From Phaeobacter sp. B1627 (GTDB taxonomy: Bacteria > Pseudomonadota > Alphaproteobacteria > Rhodobacterales > Rhodobacteraceae), in the NCBI RefSeq assembly GCF_006265095.1, contig NZ_VCNK01000009.1:62001-126000 (forward strand): a stretch of 64,000 bases of DNA, read 5' to 3'. Below the pieces are notes generated by a model. That model was not told the DNA's origin. It saw only the letters and a list, made by a program, of their open reading frames with translations, and ran no database searches. Position 1 is the first letter of the stretch. Each line of letters opens with the position of its first letter. Position numbers and translations under genes: made by a program. Below, piece by piece: positions 35,477 through 45,192 of the stretch.

Positions 35477-36324
35477 TGTTCCCGCGCCCGATCCAAAAGT
35501 CCTCGCCTGCCTGGGCCGCGACCTATCAGGCCTTGGTGCCCATGGCGCTGATCCTGTGGCTGCTGCCGCTCATTGCCGTGGCCGTGTTCTCGGTGAAACC
35601 AGACGTCGATTTCACGACTGGCAACTACTGGGGCTGGCCGTCGGCGTTCAAAGGATTTGAGAACTACGGCAAGGTGTTCTTTGCCTCTGACATGCCACGA
35701 TACCTATGGAATTCGGTGTTGATCACTGTCCCGACGGTCATCGGAGCCGTGGCGCTGTCGTGCATGGCCGGGTTTGCGCTGGGCGTCTATAAATTCCGGG
35801 GCAACCTGTTGCTGTTCTTCATGTTTGTCGCGGGCAACTTTGTCCCGTTCCAGATCCTGATGGTGCCGGTCCGCGATCTCACTCTGGATCTTGGACTTTA
35901 CAATACCAAGACCGGTCTTGTGCTGTTTCACGTCGCGTTTCAGACGGGGTTTTGTACGCTCTTCATGCGCAATTTCATCCGTGCCCTGCCGTTTGAGCTG
36001 ATCGAGGCCGCGCGCGTCGAAGGCGTCGCAGAGTGGCGCATATTCTGGTTTGTCGTGCTGCCGCTGATGAAGCCGGCCATCGCGGCGCTGTCGGTTCTGA
36101 TCTTCACCTTCATCTGGAACGATTACTTCTGGGCCGTTGTCCTGACTCAGGGCGCCGAGAGCCAGCCTGTCACCGCGGGAATTACCTCGTTCAATGCGCA
36201 GTATCGTGCGGCCTATCATTTGATGAGTGCCGGTTCTATTGTCGCCGCTCTGCCGCCGGTTGCGATGTTCTTTTTGATGCAACGTCACTTTATCGCCGGG
36301 CTGACGCTTGGAGCCGTGAAATGA
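35476..36324 (+). CDS. sugar ABC transporter permease (MalG type)
   Basis: The 282-residue membrane protein carries the EAA loop IEAARVEGVAEWRIFWFVVLPLMKP and the C-terminal FFLMQRHFIAGLTLGAVK typical of MalG-like permeases. ATG 35476 overlaps the upstream stop and has a GGGGG-rich ribosome binding site. Its own stop overlaps the alpha-galactosidase start, so uptake and cleavage are translationally coupled. Confidence 0.92.
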   Translation: MFPRPIQKSSPAWAATYQALVPMALILWLLPLIAVAVFSVKPDVDFTTGNYWGWPSAFKGFENYGKVFFASDMPRYLWNSVLITVPTVIGAVALSCMAGFALGVYKFRGNLLLFFMFVAGNFVPFQILMVPVRDLTLDLGLYNTKTGLVLFHVAFQTGFCTLFMRNFIRALPFELIEAARVEGVAEWRIFWFVVLPLMKPAIAALSVLIFTFIWNDYFWAVVLTQGAESQPVTAGITSFNAQYRAAYHLMSAGSIVAALPPVAMFFLMQRHFIAGLTLGAVK

Positions 36325-38387
36325 CCGACGCCTTGAACCTCTGGCGGGTCGATGCGCCGGGGCAAACGATTGTTCTCTCCTCGGATGGCGGACTTCCCGG
36401 CGCCCTCTATTGGGGTCCTGCGCTGCACCCGCAAACCGATCTGAATGATCTGGCACGTGCCACAGAACAGGAAGTGACTGGCGGGATGATCGACAGGCTG
36501 CCGCCGCTGGCGCTCTGCCCCGAAGCGTCGCGCAGTTTTCCGGGCCAGGCGGGCATTGTCGCCTATCGGGACGGTCTGCCGCTCTATCCGAGGTTCCGGC
36601 TGGTTTCTGAGGCAGAGGGTGTTTTTACCGCCCGGGATGAGGAGCTTGGCCTGACGTTGAGCCTTTGTTTCGAGGCGAAAGGCGAGGCTTTGGTCGCGCA
36701 CAGCCGTCTGGATGCAGAAGAAGACATCATGCTTCACCATCTTGCGGCTCCGGTTTTGCCCGGTCCGCAGATGGGACAGGATATCCTCCATTTTTCCGGT
36801 CGCTGGATTGGTGAATTCCAACCGGAGCGCAGTTGTTGGGGCCCCGGCAGCCTGAGACGGGACGCGCGCGGAGGTCGGTCCGGCCATGAACACCCGCCAT
36901 TGGCCTATTTCCCGGAAACCGGCGCCACAAACACGCAAGGGTGCGTCTTTTGCATGCATTACGCCTGGCCCGGCGGCCATGTAATGACGGCCGAGGAGCT
37001 ACCGGATGGTCGCCGTCAGATCCAATGGGGCCACGCGACTGGTACTCGTGGAGCCGGACGGACGTTCGAGACCGCGCCGCTGTTCCTGACCGTCTCTGAC
37101 CAGGGCCTGAACGGCGCGGCAGTTGCCCTGCAGAGAACGATCCGTGACCATGTTGTGACCTGGCCCAAGGGAGTTGCGGCCCGCCCGGTGCACTACAATT
37201 GCTGGGAAGCGGTATATTTCGACCATGACGCGGAAGAGCTGAAAAAAATTGCCACGCTGGCTGCCGATCTCGGGGCGGAGCGGTTCGTGCTCGATGACGG
37301 GTGGTTCGGCAGACGTGATGACGATACCTCGAGCCTGGGCGACTGGGAGATCGATCCGCGAAAATGGCCCGATGGTCTGGCGCCGTTGATTGCCCATGTA
37401 CAGTCTCTGAATATGGGGTTTGGCCTCTGGTTCGAGCCGGAAATGGTCAACCTTGACAGCGATCTGGCCCGATTGCATCCGGATTGGATACTTGGCCCCG
37501 GCGACCAGATCGAAGGACGCCAGCAGCGGGTATTGAACATGGCGCTGCCGCAGGTCCGGCAGCATCTGTTCGACAAGATCTCCGCTCTGCTTGCGGCAAA
37601 CGCCATTGAATACATCAAGTGGGATCATAACCGCTTGCTGCCGATCCCCGATGCCGCGCAGGCCGAAGGCACGCTGCGCCTCCTGGGTGACCTGAGAGAG
37701 CGGTTCCCGCTGGTCGAGATTGAGAGTTGCGCATCAGGCGGCGGCCGCATCGACGCAGGCATCCTGGCGCAGACGCAACGGGTCTGGCTGTCGGACAGCA
37801 ATGATGCGTTGGAGCGTCTCCGTATCCAGCACGATGCTGCCTTGCTGCTGCCCTTGCCGGTGACGGGATCTCATGTGGGGCCGCGCACCTGTCATACCTC
37901 CGGGCGGACGATCGACATTCGCATGCGGGCCTGGGTGGCTGCGCAGCGGCATATGGGGTTCGAGATGGACCCCCGCGAGCTGACAGATGACGAAGCCCGC
38001 GTGCTTGGCCATGTGACCCGCTGGTGGAAAAGGCATCGTGACTGGCGCATGACCGCTGATATTCTGCGGCTGGACAGCGCCGATCCAAACATCATTGCCG
38101 AACAACAGCTGGCGGCGAACACGGATCGTTTTGTTGTCTTTGCAGGTAAGATGCGCTCATCGCATCAGATCATGCCGCGTCCCTTGCGGCTGACGCAGCT
38201 TGATCCGACGGCGAGCTATCGCATCGAATTGATCAACCGGGACGAGCTGCACCATCTTTCCCGGGGGCGGACGGCGCTGAAGGGCGGGCCTCTGACGCTC
38301 AGCGGGCAGGTTCTCATGCAGCAGGGTCTGACCCTTCCCTGGCAATTCCCCGAAACGATCTGGGTGATCGAAGGAGAAAAAATATGA
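36321..38387 (+). CDS. alpha-galactosidase, GH36
   Basis: The 688-residue enzyme removes terminal alpha-galactose. GH36 marks are the FVLDDGWFGRRDDD stretch, the nucleophile region YIKWDHNR, the SCASGGGRIDAGIL motif and the acid/base region VWLSDSNDALERLRIQ. No signal peptide is present, so it works in the cytoplasm on imported oligosaccharides. The ATG overlaps the permease stop (ATGA); an open frame further upstream lies inside the permease gene. The stop overlaps the dehydratase start. Confidence 0.93.
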   Translation: MTDALNLWRVDAPGQTIVLSSDGGLPGALYWGPALHPQTDLNDLARATEQEVTGGMIDRLPPLALCPEASRSFPGQAGIVAYRDGLPLYPRFRLVSEAEGVFTARDEELGLTLSLCFEAKGEALVAHSRLDAEEDIMLHHLAAPVLPGPQMGQDILHFSGRWIGEFQPERSCWGPGSLRRDARGGRSGHEHPPLAYFPETGATNTQGCVFCMHYAWPGGHVMTAEELPDGRRQIQWGHATGTRGAGRTFETAPLFLTVSDQGLNGAAVALQRTIRDHVVTWPKGVAARPVHYNCWEAVYFDHDAEELKKIATLAADLGAERFVLDDGWFGRRDDDTSSLGDWEIDPRKWPDGLAPLIAHVQSLNMGFGLWFEPEMVNLDSDLARLHPDWILGPGDQIEGRQQRVLNMALPQVRQHLFDKISALLAANAIEYIKWDHNRLLPIPDAAQAEGTLRLLGDLRERFPLVEIESCASGGGRIDAGILAQTQRVWLSDSNDALERLRIQHDAALLLPLPVTGSHVGPRTCHTSGRTIDIRMRAWVAAQRHMGFEMDPRELTDDEARVLGHVTRWWKRHRDWRMTADILRLDSADPNIIAEQQLAANTDRFVVFAGKMRSSHQIMPRPLRLTQLDPTASYRIELINRDELHHLSRGRTALKGGPLTLSGQVLMQQGLTLPWQFPETIWVIEGEKI

Positions 38388-40099
38388 CCAAAGATCGCCG
38401 CAGCCAAGGCTGGTATGGCAAGCTGGACAAGGACGGCTTCATCCATCGGTCGTGGATGAAAAATCAGGGGTTTCCGGATCATGCCTTTGACGGTCGGCCC
38501 ATTATCGGGATCTGCAACACCTGGTCCGAGCTGACCCCCTGCAACTCCGGGTTGCGGGATCTGGCCGAAGGCGTGAAACGCGGGGTCTGGGAGGCAGGTG
38601 GTTTCCCGGTGGAATTCCCGGTGATGTCGCTTGGCGAAACTCAGATGAAGCCGACAGCCATGCTGTTCCGCAATCTTCTCGCCATGGATGTCGAGGAATC
38701 AATCCGCGCCTATGGTATTGACGGGGTTGTGCTGCTTGGCGGCTGTGACAAGACCACTCCCGGTCAGCTGATGGGCGCGGCCTCTGTCGATCTGCCTGCC
38801 ATCGTCGTGTCCTCCGGGCCGATGCTGAACGGGAAATACCGGGGTCAGGATATCGGCTCCGGCACGGACGTCTGGAAGTTCTCAGAGGCGGTGCGCGCCG
38901 GAGAAATGACCCTGAAGGATTTCATGAACGCGGAATCGGGCATGAGCCGGTCCAAGGGCGTCTGCATGACGATGGGAACGGCCTCGACCATGGCGTCGCT
39001 GGTAGAGGCCATGGGCATGTCGCTTCCCACCAACGCCGCTTTGCCGGCCGTGGATGCCCGGCGCATGGCGCTGGCGCATTTGACCGGGAAGCGGATCGTG
39101 GAAATGGTCGACGAGGGTCTGAAGCCATCGGATGTCCTGACCAAAGAGGCCTTCGAGAACGCCATTCTCGCAAATGCCGCAGTCGGCGGGTCGACCAACG
39201 CAGTGGTTCATCTGCTGGCTCTTGCGGGCCGGGTGGGCATTGATCTCAATCTGAAGGATTTCGAGATCGGCTCTGATATTCCCTTGCTGGTCAACTGCAT
39301 GCCCTCCGGCAAGTACCTGATGGAAGATTTCTGCTACGCAGGCGGCGTGCCGGTTGTGCTGCAGCAGCTTCGCGATCACGGCCATCTGCGCGCCGCAACG
39401 ACCGTCCTCGGAGGCGATATCAGTGTCTATGCGGAGGGCGCGGAATGTTTCAACGACGACGTGATCCGCAGCTTCGAGGCGCCAGTCAAACCGGCGGCTG
39501 GCCTCCGGGTTCTGCGCGGCAATCTGGCGCCGAACGGCGCAATCGTGAAACCCTCGGCCGCCTCTGATCACCTTCTGGAACATGAGGGCGAGGCCTTTGT
39601 GTTTGAAAGCATCGAAGACATGAAGGCCAATATCGATCGCGAGGATCTTCCGGTGACGCCAGATACAATACTGGTGCTCAAGGGCTGTGGGCCGAAGGGC
39701 TATCCTGGCATGCCGGAAGTCGGCAACATGCCAATCCCGCACAAGCTGGTGACCCAAGGTGTCAAGGACATGATCCGTGTGTCCGACGCCCGCATGTCGG
39801 GAACGGCCTTCGGGACCGTGATCTTGCATGTCTCGCCCGAAGCGCAGGCCGGAGGGCCGCTTGCCCTCGTTCGCACCGGCGATCGTATCCGGGTGTCTGC
39901 GTCAGACGGCGAGCTGGAGCTTCTGGTTTCCGCAGAGGATCTGGCCACTCGGCACGCTGAATGGCGTCCGGACGCGCCGCATTACACGCGCGGCTACGCG
40001 AAATTATATGTCGATCACGTCCTGCAGGCTGACAAAGGTGCGGATCTGGATTTCTTGGTGGGCAAAGACACCCGACCGGTCACAAGGGAGAGCCACTGA
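38384..40099 (+). CDS. IlvD/Edd-family sugar acid dehydratase, probable D-galactonate dehydratase
   Basis: The 571-residue protein is an Fe-S dehydratase of the IlvD/Edd family, closest in style to L-arabinonate dehydratase. Cluster cysteines appear in ICNTWSELTPCN, LGGCDKTTPGQLMG and KGCGPKGYPGMPE. L-arabinonate and D-galactonate share stereochemistry, and a characterised rhizobial L-arabinonate dehydratase also accepts D-galactonate. With dgoK and dgoA beside it, the likely product here is 2-keto-3-deoxygalactonate. It replaces the enolase-type DgoD used by enterics. Confidence 0.85.
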   Translation: MTKDRRSQGWYGKLDKDGFIHRSWMKNQGFPDHAFDGRPIIGICNTWSELTPCNSGLRDLAEGVKRGVWEAGGFPVEFPVMSLGETQMKPTAMLFRNLLAMDVEESIRAYGIDGVVLLGGCDKTTPGQLMGAASVDLPAIVVSSGPMLNGKYRGQDIGSGTDVWKFSEAVRAGEMTLKDFMNAESGMSRSKGVCMTMGTASTMASLVEAMGMSLPTNAALPAVDARRMALAHLTGKRIVEMVDEGLKPSDVLTKEAFENAILANAAVGGSTNAVVHLLALAGRVGIDLNLKDFEIGSDIPLLVNCMPSGKYLMEDFCYAGGVPVVLQQLRDHGHLRAATTVLGGDISVYAEGAECFNDDVIRSFEAPVKPAAGLRVLRGNLAPNGAIVKPSAASDHLLEHEGEAFVFESIEDMKANIDREDLPVTPDTILVLKGCGPKGYPGMPEVGNMPIPHKLVTQGVKDMIRVSDARMSGTAFGTVILHVSPEAQAGGPLALVRTGDRIRVSASDGELELLVSAEDLATRHAEWRPDAPHYTRGYAKLYVDHVLQADKGADLDFLVGKDTRPVTRESH

Positions 40100-40100
40100 C

Positions 40101-40871
40101 ATGGATCTGAACGCAACGTTTCACGACCTCGAGGGCACTTCGGTTTTCATAACCGGCGGCGGATCGGGCATCGGCGCGTCACTCACCGAAGGCTTCTTGC
40201 GGCAAGGGGCCAAAGTCGCATTTGTCGGGCGGTCGGATGCCTCAGAATTCGTCGAAAGGATGGCGACAGAAACCGGCAATCGGCCGCTCTTCATCCAATG
40301 TGACATCACAGATATTGCCGCGCTGAAAAATGCCGTCACTGAGGCCGCAAATGCACATGGGCCTATTGGCATCCTGGTCAACAACGCCGCCAATGACCAA
40401 CGCCACGCAACTCTGGACGTGGACGAGGATTTCTGGGATTGGTCACAGTCGATCAACCTCAAGGCGTATTTCTTTGCCTGTCAGGCAGTGATTCCGGGCA
40501 TGCAGGCGCTGGGCGGTGGTGCGATCGTCAACTTCACGTCGATCAGCTACATGATGGGAAACAGCGGCTACCCGGCCTATACCTCCGCCAATTCCGGGAT
40601 CAACGGGCTGACCCGCAGCCTTGCACGGGAGTTCGGCCCGGACCGTATCCGGGTGAACGCGCTGGCACCGGGTTGGGTGCTCACCGATAAGCAGCTCGAC
40701 AAATGGGCGACGCCGGAGGCCCTGGCAGCGCATCTGGAGCGGCAATGCCTGAAGGATCACCTTGCGCCGCAGGATATCGTTGAATCCACGCTCTTCCTGG
40801 CGTCGAAAGCCAGCCGGATGATCTCCGGTCAGGCCCTCGTTGTGGACGGCGGCGTCGTGGTGTCGGGATGA
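40101..40871 (+). CDS. SDR-family oxidoreductase, probable D-galactose dehydrogenase
   Basis: The 256-residue classical short-chain dehydrogenase has the cofactor motif TGGGSGIG, the NNAAND turn, the catalytic Ser in NFTSISYMMG and YPAYTSANSG where YxxxK is expected. The Lys position of YxxxK reads N in this stretch (YTSAN), a departure that deserves checking. Context suggests oxidation of galactose to galactonolactone. ATG 40101 lies behind AAGGGAG; its stop overlaps dgoK. Confidence 0.82.
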   Translation: MDLNATFHDLEGTSVFITGGGSGIGASLTEGFLRQGAKVAFVGRSDASEFVERMATETGNRPLFIQCDITDIAALKNAVTEAANAHGPIGILVNNAANDQRHATLDVDEDFWDWSQSINLKAYFFACQAVIPGMQALGGGAIVNFTSISYMMGNSGYPAYTSANSGINGLTRSLAREFGPDRIRVNALAPGWVLTDKQLDKWATPEALAAHLERQCLKDHLAPQDIVESTLFLASKASRMISGQALVVDGGVVVSG

Positions 40872-41782
40872 CAGAGCGCAAAAACGCCAAAGCTGTGTGG
40901 GTCGCGGTCGATTGGGGGACCTCGCATTTGCGTCTGTGGCCGATGGCGTCTGACGATACTCCGCTGTGCCGCATTGACTCGGATATGGGCATGGGGGTTC
41001 TTGAACCGGCGGCATATGAATCGACACTATTGGCCTTGTTAGAGCCGTATTTTTCGCCCGACGCCTCGCTGGATGTGATTTGCTGCGGCATGGCCGGATC
41101 GCGCCAGGGCTGGAGTGAAGCCCCCTATGCCACCGCCCCCTGTCGACCGCCCTCGCTGGATTTGGCAACTCGCGTCGAAACGGCTGACGCGCGGCTGAAT
41201 GTCTATATCCTGCCCGGGGTGAAGCAGAATGATCCGGCGGATGTGATGCGCGGGGAGGAAACCCAGATCGCAGGCGCCCTGGTTGCGCAGCCAGGGATGG
41301 ACGGTGTGATCTGCTTGCCCGGAACCCATACCAAATGGGTGTCGGTCCGCGGCGGCGAAATCACCAGTTTTGCCACCTTTCTGACCGGCGAGTTGTTTCA
41401 GTTGATCAGCAAGCAATCGGTTCTGCGCCACACGCTCGCGACCGCGGGCTGGAACAACGCAGCCTTTGAGGCGGGGTGTCTTGCGGCAGTTGAGGCCCCG
41501 CAGGCGCTGGCGAATGCGTTGTTTGGTTTGCGGGCGGAAGCGTTGCTGACAGATCTCGACCCGGTCGAGGCGCGGTCGCGGGCGTCCGGCTATCTGATCG
41601 GGTTGGAAATTGCGGACATGCGACCGCGCTGGCAGGGCAAGACTGTCGTCCTGGTGGGCGAAAACGAGATTGCCCAAGCCTATGCCACCGCGCTCGGAAC
41701 GCAAGGGGCAGAGACCGTTCTGGCCGATGCCGAAGAGTACACGCTCGCCGGGCTACGGTCTGCCCGGGCGCAGATTGCATAG
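40868..41782 (+). CDS. dgoK: 2-dehydro-3-deoxygalactonokinase
   Basis: The 304-residue kinase phosphorylates 2-keto-3-deoxygalactonate. The N-terminal VDWGTSHLRLW and the GMAGSRQGWSEAPY and PGTHTKWV stretches are characteristic of DgoK. It overlaps the dehydrogenase gene (ATGA) and is followed after 10 bases by the aldolase gene, forming the lower De Ley-Doudoroff route. Confidence 0.93.
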   Translation: MTERKNAKAVWVAVDWGTSHLRLWPMASDDTPLCRIDSDMGMGVLEPAAYESTLLALLEPYFSPDASLDVICCGMAGSRQGWSEAPYATAPCRPPSLDLATRVETADARLNVYILPGVKQNDPADVMRGEETQIAGALVAQPGMDGVICLPGTHTKWVSVRGGEITSFATFLTGELFQLISKQSVLRHTLATAGWNNAAFEAGCLAAVEAPQALANALFGLRAEALLTDLDPVEARSRASGYLIGLEIADMRPRWQGKTVVLVGENEIAQAYATALGTQGAETVLADAEEYTLAGLRSARAQIA

Positions 41783-41792
41783 GGACAGGAAC

Positions 41793-42398
41793 ATGAGCCG
41801 AGAAATTATTGCGATCCTGCGCGGATTGACCCCGGATGAGGCCATTCCGATGACCGACGCTCTGCTGGAGGCGGGCATTGCCCGTATCGAGGTCCCTCTG
41901 AACTCTCCAAACCCGTTTGAGAGTATTGAAAAGATGGTCAACCACGCCGGTGACCGAGCAGTCGTCGGCGCCGGGACTGTACTGGATCCCGCGTCGGTGC
42001 GCAGATTGCGAGACATCGGCGCCGGGATGGTGGTCTCGCCGGATTGCAACCCTGACGTGATTTCCGAGACGAAAGCGGCAGGCATGTTGTCCTATCCGGG
42101 CGTGTTTTCCGCCACCGAGGCGTTCGCGGCCCTGCGTGCGGGGGCCGATGGGCTCAAGTTTTTTCCCGCCTTCAAACTGGGTATTGATGGGTTTACGGCG
42201 CTCAAGGCGGTGTTGCCGACCTCTGCGCCGACCTTTGCCGTCGGCGGGGTCGCGGCTGAGAATTTCGCCGAGTGGCTGGCTGCGGGCATCACGGGTTTCG
42301 GGATCGGCTCATCCCTCTACAAGCCCGGGCAAAGCGCGCAAGAGGTGTCTGCCAGCGCCCTCAGGCACGTTGCGGCCTACGATGCGGTTGTTCGATGA
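41793..42398 (+). CDS. dgoA: 2-dehydro-3-deoxy-6-phosphogalactonate aldolase
   Basis: The 201-residue class I aldolase splits 2-keto-3-deoxy-6-phosphogalactonate to pyruvate and glyceraldehyde-3-phosphate. The KDPG/KDPGal family appears in IAILRGLTPDEA, IEVPLNSP, VVGAGTVLD, and the Schiff-base Lys lies in GLKFFPA. ATG 41793 has AGGA just upstream. The stop overlaps the lactonase start. Confidence 0.93.
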   Translation: MSREIIAILRGLTPDEAIPMTDALLEAGIARIEVPLNSPNPFESIEKMVNHAGDRAVVGAGTVLDPASVRRLRDIGAGMVVSPDCNPDVISETKAAGMLSYPGVFSATEAFAALRAGADGLKFFPAFKLGIDGFTALKAVLPTSAPTFAVGGVAAENFAEWLAAGITGFGIGSSLYKPGQSAQEVSASALRHVAAYDAVVR

Positions 42399-43249
42399 GC
42401 ACAGAGCGCACAGAGGTTTTCAGCAGCGTCCAATGCACCTTGGGAGAAGGGCCATTATGGCACCCCCTGCGGCAGCAGTTGTTCTGGTTCGACATCCTCG
42501 GCAAGAAAATGCTCTCGGTGGACGACGGCAGAACCCTCGTCTGGCAGTTTGACGAATGTGTCTCTGCGGCTGGGTGGCTGGATCGCGACAGGCTCTTTAT
42601 GGCCAGCGAAACCGGCCTCTGGACATTTGATCTCAGCACCGAAACCAGGACATTGGTCTGCCCGTTGGAGGCCGATAACCCTGTGACACGCTCAAACGAT
42701 GGGCGGGCTGATCCCTGGGGTGGTTTCTGGATTGGCACGATGGGATTTGAGGCCGAGCCGGGGGCGGGCGCGATCTACCGGTTCTACAAAGGGGAGCTGC
42801 GCAAATTGGTGCCGAACGTCACCATTTCAAACGCGATCTGTTTCCCGGCGGACCAAACCTGTGCCTACTACGCGGATACAGCGGTCGGTAAAATCATGCG
42901 CCAGCCTCTTGATCCTCAGGACGGATGGCCGACAGGCGTGGCAGAAATATTCCTGGACCTCAGCGCGGAAGCATTCGGCGTGGACGGTGCCGTTGTCGAC
43001 CGCGACGGAAACCTGTGGAATGCGCAGTGGGGTGCGGGACGTGTGGCCTGTTACAGCCACAATGGCGCCTTGTTAGAGACTGTATCTGTACCAACTCCGC
43101 AATCTTCATGCCCGGCTTTTGGCGGGGAGGACATGGCGACCCTGTTCATCACCACCGCGGCCGAAGGGGTTGAGACCGGACTGGCGGGACAGACCTTCAT
43201 GTCGGCCACGGGCGCGACGGGGCAACGTGAACACCAGATAATACTGTGA
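42395..43249 (+). CDS. SMP-30/gluconolactonase-family lactonase
   Basis: The 284-residue beta-propeller hydrolase resembles SMP-30 lactonases: LGEGPLWHP with a metal-binding Glu, SNDGRADPWGGFWIGTMG, ISNAICFPADQTCAYYADT and GVDGAVVDRDGNLWNAQWG. In context it should open galactono-lactone to galactonate. It starts inside the dgoA stop and ends eight bases before the beta-galactosidase. Confidence 0.9.
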   Translation: MSTERTEVFSSVQCTLGEGPLWHPLRQQLFWFDILGKKMLSVDDGRTLVWQFDECVSAAGWLDRDRLFMASETGLWTFDLSTETRTLVCPLEADNPVTRSNDGRADPWGGFWIGTMGFEAEPGAGAIYRFYKGELRKLVPNVTISNAICFPADQTCAYYADTAVGKIMRQPLDPQDGWPTGVAEIFLDLSAEAFGVDGAVVDRDGNLWNAQWGAGRVACYSHNGALLETVSVPTPQSSCPAFGGEDMATLFITTAAEGVETGLAGQTFMSATGATGQREHQIIL

Positions 43250-43256
43250 GGCCGCA

Positions 43257-45188
43257 ATGAAACGCACGCTTGGAACCTGCTACTATCCGGAACATTGGCC
43301 CAAAGAGATCTGGCACGAAGATGCCATCCGCATGGCAGAGGCGGGCCTGACCTGGGTCCGCATCGGGGAATTTTCCTGGTCAAAGCTGGAGCCCGCGCCA
43401 GGAGAACTCTGCTGGGATTGGCTCGATCAGGCGATAGAGTGCCTCGGCTCGCGCGGTTTGAAAGTCGTTCTTGGCACGCCGACCGCGACGCCACCAAGGT
43501 GGATGACAGAGCGCCATCCGGACATGTTTGCCCGGGATGAAAACGGACATGTCCGGGGATTTGGCTCGCGCCGCCACTATTGTTTCAGTCACCAGGGATT
43601 TTTCGCCGAAAGCCAGCGGATCACACGGTTGATGGCAGAGCGCTACGGTGCGAACCCCCATGTTGCGGCATGGCAGACGGACAATGAATATGGCTGCCAC
43701 GATACGGTTGTCAGCTATTCTGACGCCGCGCGGGATGCGTTTCAAAACTGGCTGCGTCAGGCGTTTTCCGGCGATATCGATGCGCTCAATCTCGCGTGGG
43801 GCAATGTTTTTTGGTCAATGGAATACGGGAATTTTGCCGAGATTGGTTTGCCAAATCTCACGGTGACGGAACCCAATCCGGCGCATGTTCTGGCCTTCAA
43901 GCGCTTCAGCTCGGATCAGGTTGTGGCCTTCAACCGGGCTCAGGTCGACATCCTCAAGGAGTATAGCGCTGCGCCCGTTGCCCATAACTACATGGGACGC
44001 GTCACGGATTTCGATCATTTCAAGGTTGGTGCCGATCTGGAGATTGCCAGTTGGGACAGCTATCCGCTGGGGTTTCTGGAAGATCGCGCCGGTGCGACTG
44101 TGGCGGAACAACAGAAGTTCTCTCGCCAGGGCGACCCTGATTTCCAGGCGCTGCATCATGATCTGTATCGCGCTGTCGGTCAGGGGCGATGGTGGGTGAT
44201 GGAACAACAGCCGGGCCCGGTGAACTGGGCACCATACAATCCATCGCCACTGCCGGGCATGGTGCGCCTCTGGACCTGGGAGGCGTTTGCTCATGGGGCA
44301 GAGGCCGTGTGCTATTTCCGCTGGCGCCAGGCGCCCTTTGCGCAGGAGCAATTGCATGCAGGCCTGCTGCGCCCTGACAGCGAGGATGCTCCGGCCATCG
44401 TGGAGGCGCGTCAGGTTGCTGAGGAACTTCGGGAGGCGCAGGATGTTCAGCCGGTGCAGGCTGAGGTTGCGATTATGTTTGACTACGATGCGGATTGGGC
44501 ATGGTCGACGCAACCACATGGGGCGGGGCTCAGTTACTTTGGCCTGATCCTTGACTATTACAAGGCCCTGCGCAGGGCGGGCCTGTCCATTGACATCCTG
44601 CCGCCGGATACGCGGGACTTTTCCGGCTATCGCATGGTGCTGGTTCCCGGCATGATGCACTTGCCCGATGATCTGAAAGCGGCCCTGGCGGACTGTGGCG
44701 CCGAGGTTTTGCTGGGGCCGCGCACAGCGGCGCGGGATCAGCATTTCAATATGCCCACGACACCGCTTCCGCCTGCGTTTCCGAATTTCGACGTCACCGT
44801 GGCGCGGCTTGAGAGCTTTCGGCCTGACCTGCCACGGCCTTTGGTCGGTGGAGGAGCTGCGATCCGGTATCAGGAAGAACTGGAAAGCGGTGCCGAAGTT
44901 GTTTTGCGCACAGAGGTGGCGGCCGGGGCAGAGGCTGGAACAGGCGCGAAAGTCGCCGTCCGCAGCGGCCGGTTGACGTACTGTGGCAGTTGGCTGGATG
45001 CTGAGGGCATGGACCGATTGATCGCAATGCTTGCCGAGGCGGCGGGTCTTGGGTTGCGTATGCTCCCAGAGGGGGTCCGTACCCGCCGCACCGCAACGGA
45101 GGAGTTCTGGTTCAACCACTGCGCCGAGCCAGTAGAGACCGAGGTTGGTGTGATCCCCGCCGCCGGAGTGATCCGCAGGCCTGTCTGA
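43257..45188 (+). CDS. beta-galactosidase, GH42
   Basis: The 643-residue enzyme removes terminal beta-galactose. GH42 features are the YYPEHW and RIGEFSWSKLEP stretches, the acid/base Glu in WQTDNEYGC, the nucleophile Glu in VMEQQPGPVNWAP, and the C-terminal trimerisation and beta domains. It has no signal peptide and so acts inside the cell. It is the last gene of the operon. With GH36 the operon can strip both linkages of galactose. Confidence 0.94.
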   Translation: MKRTLGTCYYPEHWPKEIWHEDAIRMAEAGLTWVRIGEFSWSKLEPAPGELCWDWLDQAIECLGSRGLKVVLGTPTATPPRWMTERHPDMFARDENGHVRGFGSRRHYCFSHQGFFAESQRITRLMAERYGANPHVAAWQTDNEYGCHDTVVSYSDAARDAFQNWLRQAFSGDIDALNLAWGNVFWSMEYGNFAEIGLPNLTVTEPNPAHVLAFKRFSSDQVVAFNRAQVDILKEYSAAPVAHNYMGRVTDFDHFKVGADLEIASWDSYPLGFLEDRAGATVAEQQKFSRQGDPDFQALHHDLYRAVGQGRWWVMEQQPGPVNWAPYNPSPLPGMVRLWTWEAFAHGAEAVCYFRWRQAPFAQEQLHAGLLRPDSEDAPAIVEARQVAEELREAQDVQPVQAEVAIMFDYDADWAWSTQPHGAGLSYFGLILDYYKALRRAGLSIDILPPDTRDFSGYRMVLVPGMMHLPDDLKAALADCGAEVLLGPRTAARDQHFNMPTTPLPPAFPNFDVTVARLESFRPDLPRPLVGGGAAIRYQEELESGAEVVLRTEVAAGAEAGTGAKVAVRSGRLTYCGSWLDAEGMDRLIAMLAEAAGLGLRMLPEGVRTRRTATEEFWFNHCAEPVETEVGVIPAAGVIRRPV

Positions 45189-45192
45189 AACG

